Below are positions 43,633-55,299 of a stretch of 64,000 nt of DNA, piece after piece. Where the stretch lies: positions 216,443 to 280,442 of the forward strand of contig NW_017803669.1 of the NCBI RefSeq assembly GCF_001625305.1. The letters are read 5' to 3'. Numbering within the stretch: position 1 is the first letter of the stretch; the number at the start of each line of letters is the position of its first letter. The notes below the pieces were generated by a model. The model did no database searches. It saw only the letters and a program-made list of their open reading frames with translations, and was not told the DNA's origin. The stretch is from Branchiostoma belcheri. Lineage: Eukaryota > Chordata > Leptocardii > Amphioxiformes > Branchiostomatidae. A program made the translations under genes and the position numbers.

Positions 43633-44176
43633 AACAATACATGTAGATATTCCAATTACAACAGTATGCTTGCAACTTGACGACAAGATGCCAGATGAAG
43701 ATTAACAACTTGGGAGACAAGAAAATTTTTAGGTAAATGATGTTGTGAGGCAGAATGGTCTTGAACCAAGTGACTGAGCCTGTGGGCAGGTTTAACTTGT
43801 AGGAACCCACATACATCAGCACTGCCACTCTTGTGGCTTGGGTTATGAACTTCTTGGCTGCATTACGTATTCTTGGAGCTGTTATTAGCTTGTGGCTTTC
43901 ATGCCTCAGCTGGGCCAGGGGGTATCTCATCTTTATAACTTTTACATCATATGCCTGGAAAACATTTGATATAATATCTATATCTTTATAATCAGTTAGG
44001 ACTCATGATTGTGGCAGTTCTAGGCTGACTTACAATGTTGGGTTGGGTGAAAAAAAAATCCACTGGAAAAAAGAAACCCTGATAAAAACGCCTAAAAAAA
44101 TAACCTAAAACCCAAACCTCTGCTTGGAGACTAACAAATGTATACCTAGTCTATTAGGCTCATCTGTGTTTGTATG
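43633..44176. other. unannotated sequence
   Basis: A 103-codon minus frame (43619-43930) has no recognisable domain. CTCTGCTTGGAGAC at 44119 resembles the terminus of the palindromic MITE at 27974. Confidence 0.35.
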
Positions 44177-44391
44177 TAACATCCGTGTCCATAATATCAC
44201 CAGGGTCCATAATATCGCCACCTTGAGAAATAGTGTGCTTTAAGATATTTTTACTGCAACATACTTTTGGTATGCACTCCTGCACACCTCAAATGTACAT
44301 ACCGTATGTTGCAGTAAAAATATCTTAAAGCACACTATTTCTCAAGGTGGGGATATTATGGACCCTGGTGATATTATGGACACGGATGTTA
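44177..44391. mobile_element. palindromic MITE with TA ends (copy 1)
   Basis: 215 bp. TAACATCCGTGTCCATAATA at the left is inverted exactly at the right (TATTATGGACACGGATGTTA), and the arms continue for about 95 bp (TTGAGAAATAGTGTGCTTTA, TATTTTTACTGCAACATAC). Flanking TA is compatible with a TA target, as in Tc1/mariner-type MITEs. The loop is only about 25 bp. Confidence 0.9.
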
Positions 44392-44570
44392 GCATATTTG
44401 TTTTTTTTTAATCTTTTACAAATGCACAGTCAGGAAATTTTTCTTCTATGCAACATGTAACCTGGGAAATTGAGATTCATAGGTAATGCAAATTATTACA
44501 TATTAGACATTTTTGCTGCTACTGTGTAACAGCCAAGCCTAACTTGAGGGAATAGCTTCTCACTTGTGGC

Positions 44571-44978
44571 TCAGCTTATGAACTTGTTGGTAGTGTTATT
44601 TATCTGGGGAGCCATTGTATAGCTTGCTGGCATTTGCAGCTTGGCTGAGTCAGGGGGAAAGTTTGGGGATATTATTGCCTGTTGGAGGCCAGATACATAA
44701 TGCATGGTGAGGTGTGGATGAAAGTTTAATGTAGAAGCTGATGAGGTCGTGCATCCAGGATCACAGAGGTACAGCTCTGTGCTGACCTCGCTGTGAGGCA
44801 GAATAATTTCTGTCAGCGGTTTTGGATACATGCCAGTGTAAAGATGAACATGTGAAATTTGGTAAGTTGGCCTATATATGATGAAAACATTGGCATTATT
44901 GGATTCTTTTGAGAGAAAGTCTGTGTGACCAGCTTGAATGATGAGAAAGAGGTAAACAACAAAACAAGGCTGATCCAA
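44571..44978 (-). other. 135-codon open frame, probably not a gene
   Basis: One of the longest frames in the window. It has no recognisable domain, no signal peptide and biased low-complexity composition (Thr, Ser, Pro, Ile). No splice or polyadenylation context supports it. Confidence 0.15.
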
Positions 44979-45012
44979 AAAACTCTATAGGGACAACGTT
45001 TTACATACTATA

Positions 45013-45044
45013 CTAGAAAGGCTGACATTTGCTTTGGAGCAAAT
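45013..45044 (-). mobile_element. Helitron 3' terminus
   Basis: CTAG at 45013-45016, 10-base spacer, perfect hairpin at 45027-45044. It is followed by GCTTCAAAACATTTTACGAC and GGCAGAGAAAGAA, matching the tract next to the ends at 2463 and 16731. Confidence 0.85.
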
Positions 45045-45074
45045 GCAGCATGGCTTCAAAACATTTTACGACAT

Positions 45075-45340
45075 GGCAGAGAAAGAAGAATACAAAGTAA
45101 TACATTCACGAAGGGAAAACATTCACGAAAATGTCTCGCAGTGTTTGCCGCTTGTAACGCGGAGAGTGAACAGCTCATGAACAGTATGGGTGCATTTCTT
45201 TTTAAAGTATGTTCTACAAAATCAAAAATGTTTTAAAAATTCATTCATCAAAACCTGACCACTTTCTGACAACTAGCAGTAGAGTGCCGTGAGTTCGAGT
45301 GTGTGAAAAAGCATCCGATGTTAGGGCACCCCCTGTAAAC
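45075..45340 (-). repeat. 'GGGTGCCC' dispersed element (inverted copy)
   Basis: The reverse complement matches 51873-52095: GGGGGTGCCCTAACATC, CTAGTTGTCAGAAAGTGGTC, AGGTTTTGATGAATGAATT, ACTGTTCATGAGC, TTTTCGTGAATGT. It lies directly inside the body of the Helitron ending at 45013. Confidence 0.75.
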
Positions 45341-45479
45341 AAAACTTTATGGTAGCCAGACCTTACAATGAAATTGTGCTAAAAATAAAGGCCTTGAGAT
45401 GAATGTTCTCTGAAGTGTATGGCCACAGTATCCAGCACCACTTTCAAGAAAAAAAAAAAACTTTAATCAGACTGAGTTT

Positions 45480-45806
45480 AGGGTGACACTGCATGAGAAT
45501 TCCTTATGCATTGTATGTATTACTTCATATCAATTTCATTTCATCTCAATTTATGTATACTACTGTTTCATTTTTGTTATTGCATCATTTTGCCATTGTT
45601 GAATTATTTTGATAACAATTCCTTATGTATGTATATGCCTTATTTCAACTCAATCATGTTTACTTTTGGTTAGTATAGAGGAGGAGGGCTTAGCATAAGC
45701 TAAATAAGCTTTTTTCCCTCCTCCTGCACCTGTTTTATTCATTATTAATTTATTATGTACAATTTTTATTGCTGTTGTGTAAATAATAAACAAACAAACA
45801 ATTATT
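45480..45806 (+). mobile_element. LINE 3' UTR with hairpin and tail
   Basis: GAGGAGGAGGG (45678-45688) pairs with CCCTCCTCCT (45716-45726), giving a strong hairpin shortly before the end. The segment finishes with GTAAATAATAAACAAACAAACAA. A 3'-terminal hairpin followed by an A-rich tail parallels the LINE at 11957-12252. Confidence 0.6.
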
Positions 45807-46595
45807 GCATGACCACAGAATTGAATTAGTGAAGGTTGCTGAGAGTGAACATATTTGTGTACACGATGCACAACAATACGATGTGTTCAGGTTTTTCTGT
45901 GAAAATGTATGAACAAGCCAACTACAATAAACATGTATTAACGCTTTCTTGAATTAATATTTATAATCAAAATCTTTCATTACCATGGCAACTATGTACT
46001 AATCATATCAAATGATTTTTTATGGCTATTCTTCAATGAATGATAGAAAACAAACCCCTGAATAATCTGGTCACCATGAGGGTTTATGAGACATATGGGA
46101 GCAATATTCCCACATTAAGTACAGGACCATGTCAGTGCATTACAATGTAGCATCATAAATCACCTGCTGACTAGGCTGCAGCAAATTTCCATATTTCCTC
46201 ATAGGGGTCTACAAGGGAGAATTTACCCACCTCATAAGGTTACAAGGTGGTCTTGTAGTTAAGGTTGTTGCCATAGAATCTGACTTGCCCATCATTTTTT
46301 TTACATGTATCTGCATCATCAGTGTAACACAGCTATGCAGGCACAAGTCGTAAATGATTTTATTATGTTGCCAAATATAGCATTAATGAACTCCATGCAC
46401 AGCTATATAGTGAGGATGCATCTACCACATATGCTGGAGAAAATTAGGTTCAACATAAGTTCCACTCTACTCTTGTTATTTAGTTTGGTTAAGTTTGTAA
46501 ATATTAATGATATTTTGTGTGTTCCCTAAAACTACGTAATTCAGCTTTTTGCACAATACTTTGTCAATTTTATGTCAATTTTCAAATAAATCATT
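45807..46595. other. unannotated sequence
   Basis: Nothing recognised. Confidence 0.35.
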
Positions 46596-46814
46596 TAACA
46601 TCCGTGTCCATAATATCACCAGGGTCCAAAATATCGCCACCTTGAGAAACAGTGTGCTTTAAGATATTTTTACTGCAACATACTTTTGGTATGCACTCCT
46701 TCACACATCAAATGTACATATCTAGGGTATGTTGCAATAAAAATATCTTTAAGCACACTTTTTCTCAAGGTGGCGATGTTATGGACTGTGGTGATATTAT
46801 GGACACAGATGTTA
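46596..46814. mobile_element. palindromic MITE with TA ends (copy 2)
   Basis: 219 bp, same termini and arms as the element at 44177, with about 20 differences, mostly in the right arm. The two copies lie 2.4 kb apart in the same orientation. Confidence 0.9.
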
Positions 46815-48235
46815 TATGATAGTTCTAGGAATAAACTTTTGAATGTTAAAACATTTTGGTACTTGAAGTCATTTTGTATGAGGAGGCAGGTCAAGATTTG
46901 GTTAGCAGTGAAACTTGGCTGTGGTGGTGGAATGTGCCGGCAATGATATAGATTAATCTATACATGCCCCTAAGCAAGGACAGGCCAGACAAGTAAAACT
47001 GAACAGGGCAATAATTGTGCATCAGAGGTGCTCAGGGGAAATTGACCATGTCTTGGACACAAAACATCAAATTAATTTGGAGCTATCGGTGCGTGAACCA
47101 TTTAAAGTTAGTGATCCCAGGTCGATAGAAATATACTACATGTGCCAACAACATGCATGTAGTATTTCAGCACTTTCTAACTTGAGTTACTACAGTCCAT
47201 AAGTCAAGTCAAAGCTGTGTCCTACACCATGAGGGGTGTAAGGTCCCTCTGGACCAGTTATGTAACTTACATGACGTTTTAAGTCTTTTTTTATAAAGGA
47301 TTTGACTGTATTTCAGTTGCATAGAGCTAAAATATTAAAAGTCTAATAATAACTTGAGTGGTGTTGAAAGGAAGAAAGATTGGAAGTCATTTGCGCATGA
47401 TTGAAGGCATCTTACAAGTTGTGTCTGTAGTTCTTGATTTCTTTTTACAAAACCAGCACAATTTCCAGACACCATTCTTAAAACAGGCCTTCAAGATGGT
47501 GATGATAATGATAACTTTCAATATAACACTTAGTCTAGTATTTCTTAGCTATCTAAGATTTGTCTTTTAGACTGAAGCATTGCTGGGTAAATATGTGTGT
47601 GGCTAACTGGCCCTGACACTTAACTGGTTAAAGAGACATTCTTTGCTTTGCTTTCATTCTTTGCTTTGCTTTCTTGTATCAGATTGAATAACGTGACACA
47701 TTCACAACCATGTCCTATAGATATCGAGTTTCATCAATTTGCCTCACAAATGAAGCAATAAAATCGCAGTCTCAGAGCATTTAATACATGTAATTTCTGT
47801 AATACTAGAGGTATGGTGCAACTTTGCCAGTTATAGATTTTTGTATTGCTCCCTCATAATTGTGAATCATTATAGACGGAGGGCAATCAAGCGTGGCAGA
47901 AAATTGATAACAGATTGGCCATGAATTAATCATGTCAGAAAATGAAAAGAATCTTTACTCTGAGGAGTTTTCTGGTGCAATTTGTCCTGCTTAATGAAAA
48001 TCTGATGGTTGCCAATAATTTATATCGGTATAAGCTGTGCCAATTATTAGCATATCTAACTCAGTTTGCAGTGCATGCAAATGTATGTTTTGCCAGAACT
48101 GAAAGACTAGACTAAGTGTGCTTTTCCTCTATTTCTTGTCATCTAGATGTAACACATGCATGTGATCAGAAAGAAATGACATCACAGCTGCGATATTGGA
48201 TGATTGAACCTGGAAGAGTTAGGCCTATTACTGTG
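46815..48235. other. mostly unannotated sequence
   Basis: 46828-46860 has a SINE-tail-like word (TTTTGAATGTTAAAACATT). 47640-47673 repeats TTCTTTGCTTTGCTTTC twice. 47870-48090 is rich in homeodomain-type ATTA words (ATGAATTAATCATG near 47931) and lacks recognised repeats, so it could be regulatory. Confidence 0.35.
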
Positions 48236-48238
48236 TAC

Positions 48239-48312
48239 AGCTGATTGCTTCCTCTGTCCTTGGTGCTGAATTAGTAGTGATTGGTTCTGGTATGTGCTGT
48301 CATGTACTGGAC
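48239..48312 (+). repeat. short dispersed repeat, pair with 51401-51472
   Basis: TGATTGCT...TGTCCTTGG...GGTTCTGG(T)...TGTGCTGTC is shared at about 80% identity by eye with 51401-51472. Family unknown. Confidence 0.6.
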
Positions 48313-48539
48313 TGAGAAGTTAGCTCCATTTTGTGATGTCCTTTCTGAATTATTCAGGACTAATCTACATTTTTGGGTCAAACACTCCCAAAAGTGGGTG
48401 TAGATGTATAAGTAAAGTGTAGATGTGAACAAAAACAAAACAAAAAAACAAGCTTTTTAGGGATCTCAATTCAGTTTTAGCTCACTAAAAAGCTTTAATC
48501 AAAACAGTATCATTTTCTCCATTTGCCCATTTAGTATGA

Positions 48540-48765
48540 TTTTGACAAAGAAGGCTATTTTTGCATTTCATCATAATTTATGCAAATGAGCTGATTTGAA
48601 TAAATTACGTTAAATGGTATTTTAATATTTTAATACCATTTAACATAATTTATTCAAATCAGCTAAAACCTTCACTTCACTTCACAAATGCCACAAATAT
48701 GAAATTCCCAGCAGTTATCACTATGGAATTATAGCATTTTCTCTTATTTGTGCAAATAAGTCATT
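48540..48765 (+). repeat. octamer-module repeat with near-perfect palindrome
   Basis: ATAATTTATGCAAATGAGCT and, later, GCCACAAATATGAAATTCCC/GCAGTTATCA match 63845-63975. Inserted between them is an inverted duplication: 48589-48621 and 48632-48664 differ at one of 33 positions. Confidence 0.75.
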
Positions 48766-48810
48766 TACATAGTCATGTAGTCATTTACGGCTTGCTTGTT
48801 GATGCATAAA

Positions 48811-49030
48811 TCATGTCCACCTCTCCACAACATGTATTTCACACGTTTCTGCTCTGACAGAGCTTCAGCACTGGAACACTGGCCATTCAGCACTAGAATT
48901 CCTGTGTGGAGCTTTCTTCGGTACCCTTGCAAAATGCTGAAGCATACAGGCACCAGAAGCATACAGGCACCAGTACCCAAAGACAGTGGCAGAAACGTGT
49001 AAAATACATATTGTGGGGAGGTGGGCATGA
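48811..49030. repeat. foldback, 220 bp, with internal tandem
   Basis: CATGTCCACCTCTCCACAAC...TTTCACACGTTTCTGC (48811-48853) is inverted at 48987-49030. The loop contains AAGCATACAGGCACCAG twice in tandem (48941 and 48958). A related arm-like word (CCACCTCTCCACAA) occurs at 15009. Confidence 0.7.
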
Positions 49031-50222
49031 CACGTGTCGGCAGGCAAGCGGTACAACTCTTACTTTACCTGTAACTGCAGAAGGAATTTTACCTGCAACT
49101 GCAGGAAGAATGTGTCATAGGATGTTATTACACTATCGAAAACAGAATGGTCCGCGCTACTTTAGGATCCAGCTGCTGCCACGTTTGACAGTTCGAGCTG
49201 TAGTACCGCTCACCGATAAAGCACATCAGCAGAACATACTGCACCTGCACGAAATCCGTAATGTATTGTGGATAGCACTTTGGCAGAACATCTCAGATAA
49301 AGTTGTATTTGAATGCATATATAAGGCTAACACCCCGTCTCTAGTTTCTAAATGTTATGTAGGAAACAAGCAAAATTCTAATGCAACGTTGACCAAAAAT
49401 CCAATGAAACTGTAAAAAAAACAGGGTTTCACACAGGCACAGTACGTTCTGCGGGCATGCTACTAATATACATATAGCTGCCATGTGACATTTCTGCGCT
49501 ATAGAGGCTACCCTGTGTATTAGGCCAGGTTATCCCGTCATTTATCTGCATAAGGGGGGATTAGTATGGCTTCGATCTGCACCGGTTCCTGCAGCCATAC
49601 TGCTGGTCCCTGACACACCTTGGTACAAATCAAACCGGACACTGACAGATAGCTGGTCTTGCAGGATAGTCTGGGATGAGCTCTGGGGAGAGTGTGCTCG
49701 GCAGACAGACTACATGTACCTGGTCCAGCAGCCTGGCACTGTCAACAAACCTGTCTTGGGGCAACAGCAGCTTTGTGGTTGGGCAATTTTGATATTGGGC
49801 ATGTTATGGCCAAATGTTTGGCAACTGCTTTGTCAACAATGAGTTTCTGTGTTATATACATTATGCATTGCCAAATGCTTTATTGGTGCTCGCATCAATT
49901 CTTCCACAACGAGTCCGTGGTGATAAAGTGACAAAAAGGTTTCAAGGGTTTCGGTTTGAGTATACATTTCCCATAATATGCTACAAAATGGCAATGGTTC
50001 TGAGCTTCTTCGAGTACTAAGCCGTTACCCTGGGAAAATCTGTGTTTTCCATGCAGCCATGGTTAAAAATGACAAAAAAAAGGACCCCTTACTTTAAAAT
50101 GTACTAAATAAATTGGGCGCACAAAATATCAATCAAGTGTATTGATAAGCGGCACGGCACCCCTTTCCACCAAAAGAGTGAAAAATTCCGACCCGCGTTT
50201 AGTACAGAAATCACAGGCCGTC
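49031..50222. other. unannotated sequence with the longest open frame
   Basis: The plus frame 48906-49415 (169 codons) starts inside the foldback and has no recognisable domain; it is not called as a gene. The rest is unannotated. Confidence 0.3.
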
Positions 50223-50995
50223 GGGCTGAGGGTGTCAAATTGCTCCGAACACAGAAGCCATTAACGCTCAGTGTTACAAGCGACAAACTCTGTGAGATGT
50301 TTTCGTGAATGTACCTTCGTGAATACGGCAACACTAGATAGTGTGTAGTGGACGCTTTGGTAATTTTGCTCTCTTGAGGCATTCATTATGAAATTAAGTA
50401 AACAAAATTAGAATAGAATTTGATGATATTTTAACTTTCTTTGGACAGTAAAATTGCGATTGTGTGTACTTCTCTCAAGATGAGTGTAATATCTAACACA
50501 ATCAGTCCGTGTTTCCACTGAAAACACAGCTTACGCAATCAATGCGGTCCCAGGGGAATCATGGGAAATGCAGACGACAGTGGTGTGGACGTTGTTTTTC
50601 ATGGGTCAGTTTTCTACAAAACAAAGACTCAGAGACCCACATATTTACTGATTAATTGTAAAGCTTTATTCCTTGTGTACATTTGTATGTGGCAGTTGTG
50701 TGAAATCTTGGTACACGTCATTTATTTCTGGGCACGAGTCGCCGCAATGCGGTGACCCTCCTTCCAGTGCATTATGATTGGTGAAAATGACTGATATTCT
50801 CTTTTTCAACAAAATGATAAATATTATATAAAACTATAATTTGCATGCGAATAACAGCTGTATGCATTGACTATGTTTATTTGCCTTTATAATTAGTGAA
50901 GTTAGTCAACTTTAGTGACAACAAACACAGCATACTTTTGCATAATAAGATCAGTAAAAAATCTGTCCAAAAAGTTAGGGCACGTCTGAAGTTGG
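50223..50995 (+). repeat. 'GGGTGCCC' dispersed element, long copy
   Basis: Two parts match 51873-52253: 50256-50330 (GTTACAAGCGACAAACTCTGTGAGAT, TTTTCGTGAATGTACCTT) and 50832-50995 (TGCATGC(A/G)AATAACAGCTGT, ATGCATTGACTATGTTTATT, AGATCAGTAAAA, GTTAGGGCA). About 500 bp between them are absent from the shorter copy. Confidence 0.75.
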
Positions 50996-51504
50996 GGCAC
51001 ATTTGAATGTGTTGAGGTTGCATATTCACTCCGTGCTCTCTGTCTACCATGCATTATTAGCCTAGCAAAATATTAGCTAGACTTGTCCCTTAGATTCTGG
51101 TTTTTACCCAAGGGTCTGTCAGGTGGTATCTACCAATACCTACAGGTAATGCTGGCACCTTGAGGTTAAAGATCCTATCTTGAACTTGGAAGGAGCAACT
51201 TTTATTTTGTTTCACTTTCCTCCCAAGATATTGGCATTACTGGGTTTGTGTTGAGTTCACATGGATCCTTTAGGTACTGTCTGACACAAAAGCTTAAAAC
51301 CTGGGTAAAGAAGTTGATCCCTTAAGAGCTTTAGAATAGCCACTGTAAGTGCAGCTGTACAAGTATAGCTACATGTAATACCAGGCCATTGGGAGATGTA
51401 GGTGATTGCTATTTCTGTCCTTGGTTCTGAAGTAGCAGTGGTAGGTTCTGGTCTGTGCTGTCTTGTTCTATACCATGACTATTTTGTGCTGTTACTTTCT
51501 ATAA
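50996..51504. other. unannotated sequence
   Basis: It contains the short repeat partner at 51401-51472; nothing else is recognised. Confidence 0.4.
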
Positions 51505-51868
51505 GGCCACACCAATTTAATTTCTTGGTTAACGGATTTGCCTCTTCATTTTTTTTCTGATTTGCAAATAAAAATAAAAATTCAGAATCAACTGCAAAAT
51601 GCTCATATTTTGCCCTGAACAGTTGAAAACAGTCCTTTTCTTACTACTTGTTACAGTCATTCCATCTTTCAATGCAATGGTATCATTAAAAGTTCAAAAT
51701 TCATTGTTTAGATTTTGAACCAGCCCGGTGTGTTGACTTCATGGCTCCTATCGTACCATTTTTTGGCCATAATGGGATGCCTAGGCCTGTTTTTTTTTTT
51801 TTTCAGACTGCCCGCTCCATTATTTTTCTAGAAAAATTCGTGAACCAAGAAATTAAATTGATGTGGCC
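51505..51868 (-). mobile_element. PIF/Harbinger-like MITE, complete (copy 7)
   Basis: 364 bp, reverse orientation, TAA duplication at 51502-51504 and 51869-51871. Interior nearly identical to copy 6. Confidence 0.9.
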
Positions 51869-51872
51869 TAAC

Positions 51873-52253
51873 GGGGGTGCCCAAACATCATACGCTTTTC
51901 ACACACTCCAACTTATGGTGTTCCATTGCTAGTTGTCAGGAAGTGGTCAGGTTTTGATGAATTAATTTTGAAGACATTCATGTAAAGAAGATACTCAGAT
52001 AAGAAATGCACTTAATACTGTTCATGAGCCATTCACGTTCCCCATTACAAACGGCATACACTGTGAGACCTTTTCGTGAATGTACCTTGAAATGTACCTA
52101 TTCATGTAGAATTATACTTTGCATGCAAATAACAGCTGTATGCATTGACTATGTTTATTTACCTTTTTCATTAGCAAAGTCAGTGACAACAATCACAGCA
52201 TACGTAATATGCATAATAAGATCAGTAAAATTTCCATATTAAGTTAGGGCAGG
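51873..52253 (+). repeat. 'GGGTGCCC' dispersed element, short copy
   Basis: It starts GGGGGTGCCCAAACATC right after the MITE's target duplication and ends AAGTTAGGGCA. It is the most compact of the copies at 4188, 45075, 50223 and here. Confidence 0.75.
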
Positions 52254-53690
52254 TATATCCAATGTAGGTGCTGCCCATGATTGTATGAGATTTTTCCATT
52301 TTTAACGAAGCGTGAAGACCCCCGCTGGGGGTCATTATGATCCGCTATGTAACAGAAGAGTTTTTGACAAAAGATTGTAAACAGCCAGAGAGATTAGTCC
52401 AAAGTGCTCTGCTCAGTCCAATAATAATCTGCTCGCTGTTAATATGTTCCATGGTCACATGTACATGTATATATTGCTTATACCATACATCATGTGACCG
52501 TGCTATGGCCATACACTATTTTGTTTCTTCATTCCCATTTGTTGCATTTTATTTTACCTATTAGACCAGCAAATAAGGCTTACCTCAATGTTTCCTAAAA
52601 GTTTCAACTCTTAAAGGCATCCAATGCGATTTCAGAGCAGCAAAATTGGAAATAATCTGAATAAGGCAATCTTTATGATATTGACACATGCTACTTCACA
52701 TTAGCACATTTCAATCAGTATTTCATACTTTGGGTATTTAAAACTGCAGAAACAAGCCCCAAGATGAGTCCTCTATTTTATGGGAGGTACCCTAAAAATC
52801 AGCCAAGGGTCCCTCCAGTAACCATTTTCTGTAGAATCTTTTTTTTCTCCATGAGGGTCAATATACAATGTACATTGGGACAGTGTGGTTTCAACTCTTC
52901 ATGTACATGTAGAGAAGTGACTAGAATATTGACTTTGAAAAATCGGGTTTCCAAGCCCTTGAAAAACTGCACTGGATGCCTTTAAGTAAAACTGAAGCAG
53001 AAAATTGAATTACAATTTATCTACAAATTAACAAATGGGTAATTAAATATGTCTAGCCCAATGGGACAACCATTTGATGAAATACATGAATATTTAATGG
53101 CCAGCATCCTGTATCCCTGTTCTTTATCAAGCTCTGGAACCATAAATCATGTGATCCCACGAGCAAAGAGATTTCCGATAGTGCCTGAGCTTTATCGGAA
53201 TGATCAGGTTTTTGTCACAAAAGAACGATTAATATTGTCCGGAAAAACTTCCTGTTACAAAGAATCATTCTATTATGTTTGGATAGGCTTATTGGCAGGA
53301 GGAAAAGAGAATGTCCGTTCTTAAATTTATAATGGAGGGTTTTCAATGTGCATTTCATGCTGTAGCTACATTTTGTATGATGTTACCTGAGTGTATTCTG
53401 CCTAATGGTATATTACACCAGATTTGTTCAGTTTTAGCTGTACAGAGAATTGTTCCCAGATGTACAAAGTCATGTAATCCACTGTAATCTGGGGCATTCC
53501 CCTTCTTTTAGACTTTGTTACACAAACTTACCTACTTAAATAATTATATACTTACTTACATTATGAAAATAACTACTAAATAAGTATTAAGTACATGTAG
53601 GAGTACTTGGTGAGCTCAACACACATGGCACTTGTTTTTCCCCTGTGACAGGAACTGATCTGTTAAATCAGATTTGCATCAGCTGACTTT
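52254..53690. other. mostly unannotated sequence
   Basis: A small hairpin GACCCCCGCTGGGGGTC lies at 52317-52333. 53020-53330 lacks repeats and is rich in ATTA/ATTAA homeodomain-type words plus ACAAAG and AACTTCCTG. It holds a 91-codon frame without recognisable domain. It may be a non-coding conserved block. Confidence 0.3.
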
Positions 53691-54430
53691 TATTACCTCC
53701 GGGGGAGGAGACATCCTTCCGCAGGAAGGGTATTAGAACGATTTGAAATTTTTATGTTCGCAGCTGTTTCTTGCATTGGGTTGGACGGATTTTTTGGGTA
53801 CTCAGTATACGTTTTGTTATTGGGCTGTAGATGATGCACGTTCTTTTGCTTTTGTTGTATTTGTGTTTTCGGGCGTGAAAATTAAGACTTTGGCTGCACT
53901 CGGACACCCCTTTGACCCTGAAAATGGTCTCGCGCGATGACCTTTGGTGTGTCAAAGACATTATCGGTTTGGTCCACGTGCCGTATGCTTCGCACAGTGG
54001 GGTGTTCGGTTTCGATAAATTCTTTGTTTAAAAATATGCACCAAAACGCTGTTTTCCACGGCTGCATAGCCCAATTTAGTGAAAATATGCACAATTCAAA
54101 GAACCTTTGGTGAAAATATGTATTTCTTTTCGGATTTATGGTGTCTTTTGAGCTCGATCCCGGAACCCGGAAGTGTTGAAACTCCATGAAACTCCATGTA
54201 TCAATGTAAGTGATGACTGACATAATCAAATGGCAATCATGCAAATCTGGCTGTAATTTTCATAATTAATGAGGAAATTCTTATGGCAAACTTATGGCAT
54301 ATTATGTTCAAACTTATGGCATATATAATTGAGAACGAGAAGAACATCAGCAGATATTGATTATGTAAATGAAGACCTACTTTGCATAATTAATGAAAAA
54401 ATGCTAATAATTTCATAATTGGGTGCCCAT
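53691..54430 (+). repeat. dispersed repeat with octamer module
   Basis: Starts near TTACCTCCGGGGGAGGAG with the hairpin CCTTCCGCAGGAAGG (53713-53727). Its right part (54225-54420) carries GCAATCATGCAAATCTGG and GATTATGTAAATGAAGACCT/ACTTTGCATAATTAATG, the same module as 30580-30625 and 63225-63265. Confidence 0.55.
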
Positions 54431-54444
54431 CGGACGATTTTTCA

Positions 54445-54660
54445 TGCACTTGAACTCCAGTTCCCAGTCCCAGAATTCTGCAGAATTCTGCAGAATTGGG
54501 TTAATTCCCAAGGGGTCACCGATGGCTACAACATATTTCTTACATCATTTTTACCTATATCTTAGAATATTAGCCCATCTAGACGTAAGGTTACTGAGAT
54601 ATGGGAATTAGTCTGGAATTAAACCCAGGAATTCCGGAATTAAACTGGGCACTGTTTTTC
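54445..54660. repeat. GAATTC-rich foldback
   Basis: CAGAATTCTG occurs in overlapping tandem at 54472-54497. GAATTGGGTTAATTCCC is loosely inverted by GGGAATTAG...GGAATTAAACCC at 54602-54635. Confidence 0.5.
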
Positions 54661-55299
54661 GCATTTTCTTGGGACCGTCTACACATGGTTCATGAGCAAT
54701 AAGTTAGTGTGGGTGAGAGATGACACTGGGTATAGTAGTATATTGTTTGGGGTGAGTTGTCTGTGGGTTAATGTGTACTATGCTTGAATGTCCAGAACAG
54801 AGCACTAGGTTGACAGCATGTTGCTAATAATAATAATAATTGTAATTAGTGGGGAAAGAGAAGGAAAGTGACAGGAGCTCAAAGGTCAGACACAGAAAAT
54901 GGGGTGAACTTGAAGGTCTCAGAATCTGGCCAGCTACAGGAGCTATCAGAAATATGAGGTCAACATATGGGGGAATTCGGGAGGATTGTATACTAGTAAG
55001 CAACCCCTCAACACTGCAGTCAGTTTCTGTCCTAGTCCCATTTAACAATCTCCTTGGTTGGGCCCAAATACCAAAATACGATAATTCTGAAAGTCTGAAA
55101 CCTCCAATTTGAATGGTTATGAATTGGAAGCATGGAAAGTTGGCACGAAGTCATTAATCTCTGGGCTGTTCCAGGTGGCCTACTGGGATTCATTACTCTG
55201 TAATTCTGATCAGGCCTCAGTTTGTCTGGAATTGCAAATCCCAGTAAGCCTTTTGCCAGAATAGTGATGGATGACTTCATATAGCCACTGAAATTAGTC
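54661..55299. other. unannotated sequence
   Basis: (AAT)5 at 54825-54840. Frames of 75-87 codons on both strands lack domains. Confidence 0.35.

Noticed and set aside
44571..44978. 135-codon minus frame as a gene
   Set aside because: No domain, biased composition, and length is within chance for this amount of AT-rich sequence on six frames.
48906..49415. 169-codon frame, the longest genuine one
   Set aside because: Begins inside a foldback repeat, no recognisable domain, no splice or regulatory context.
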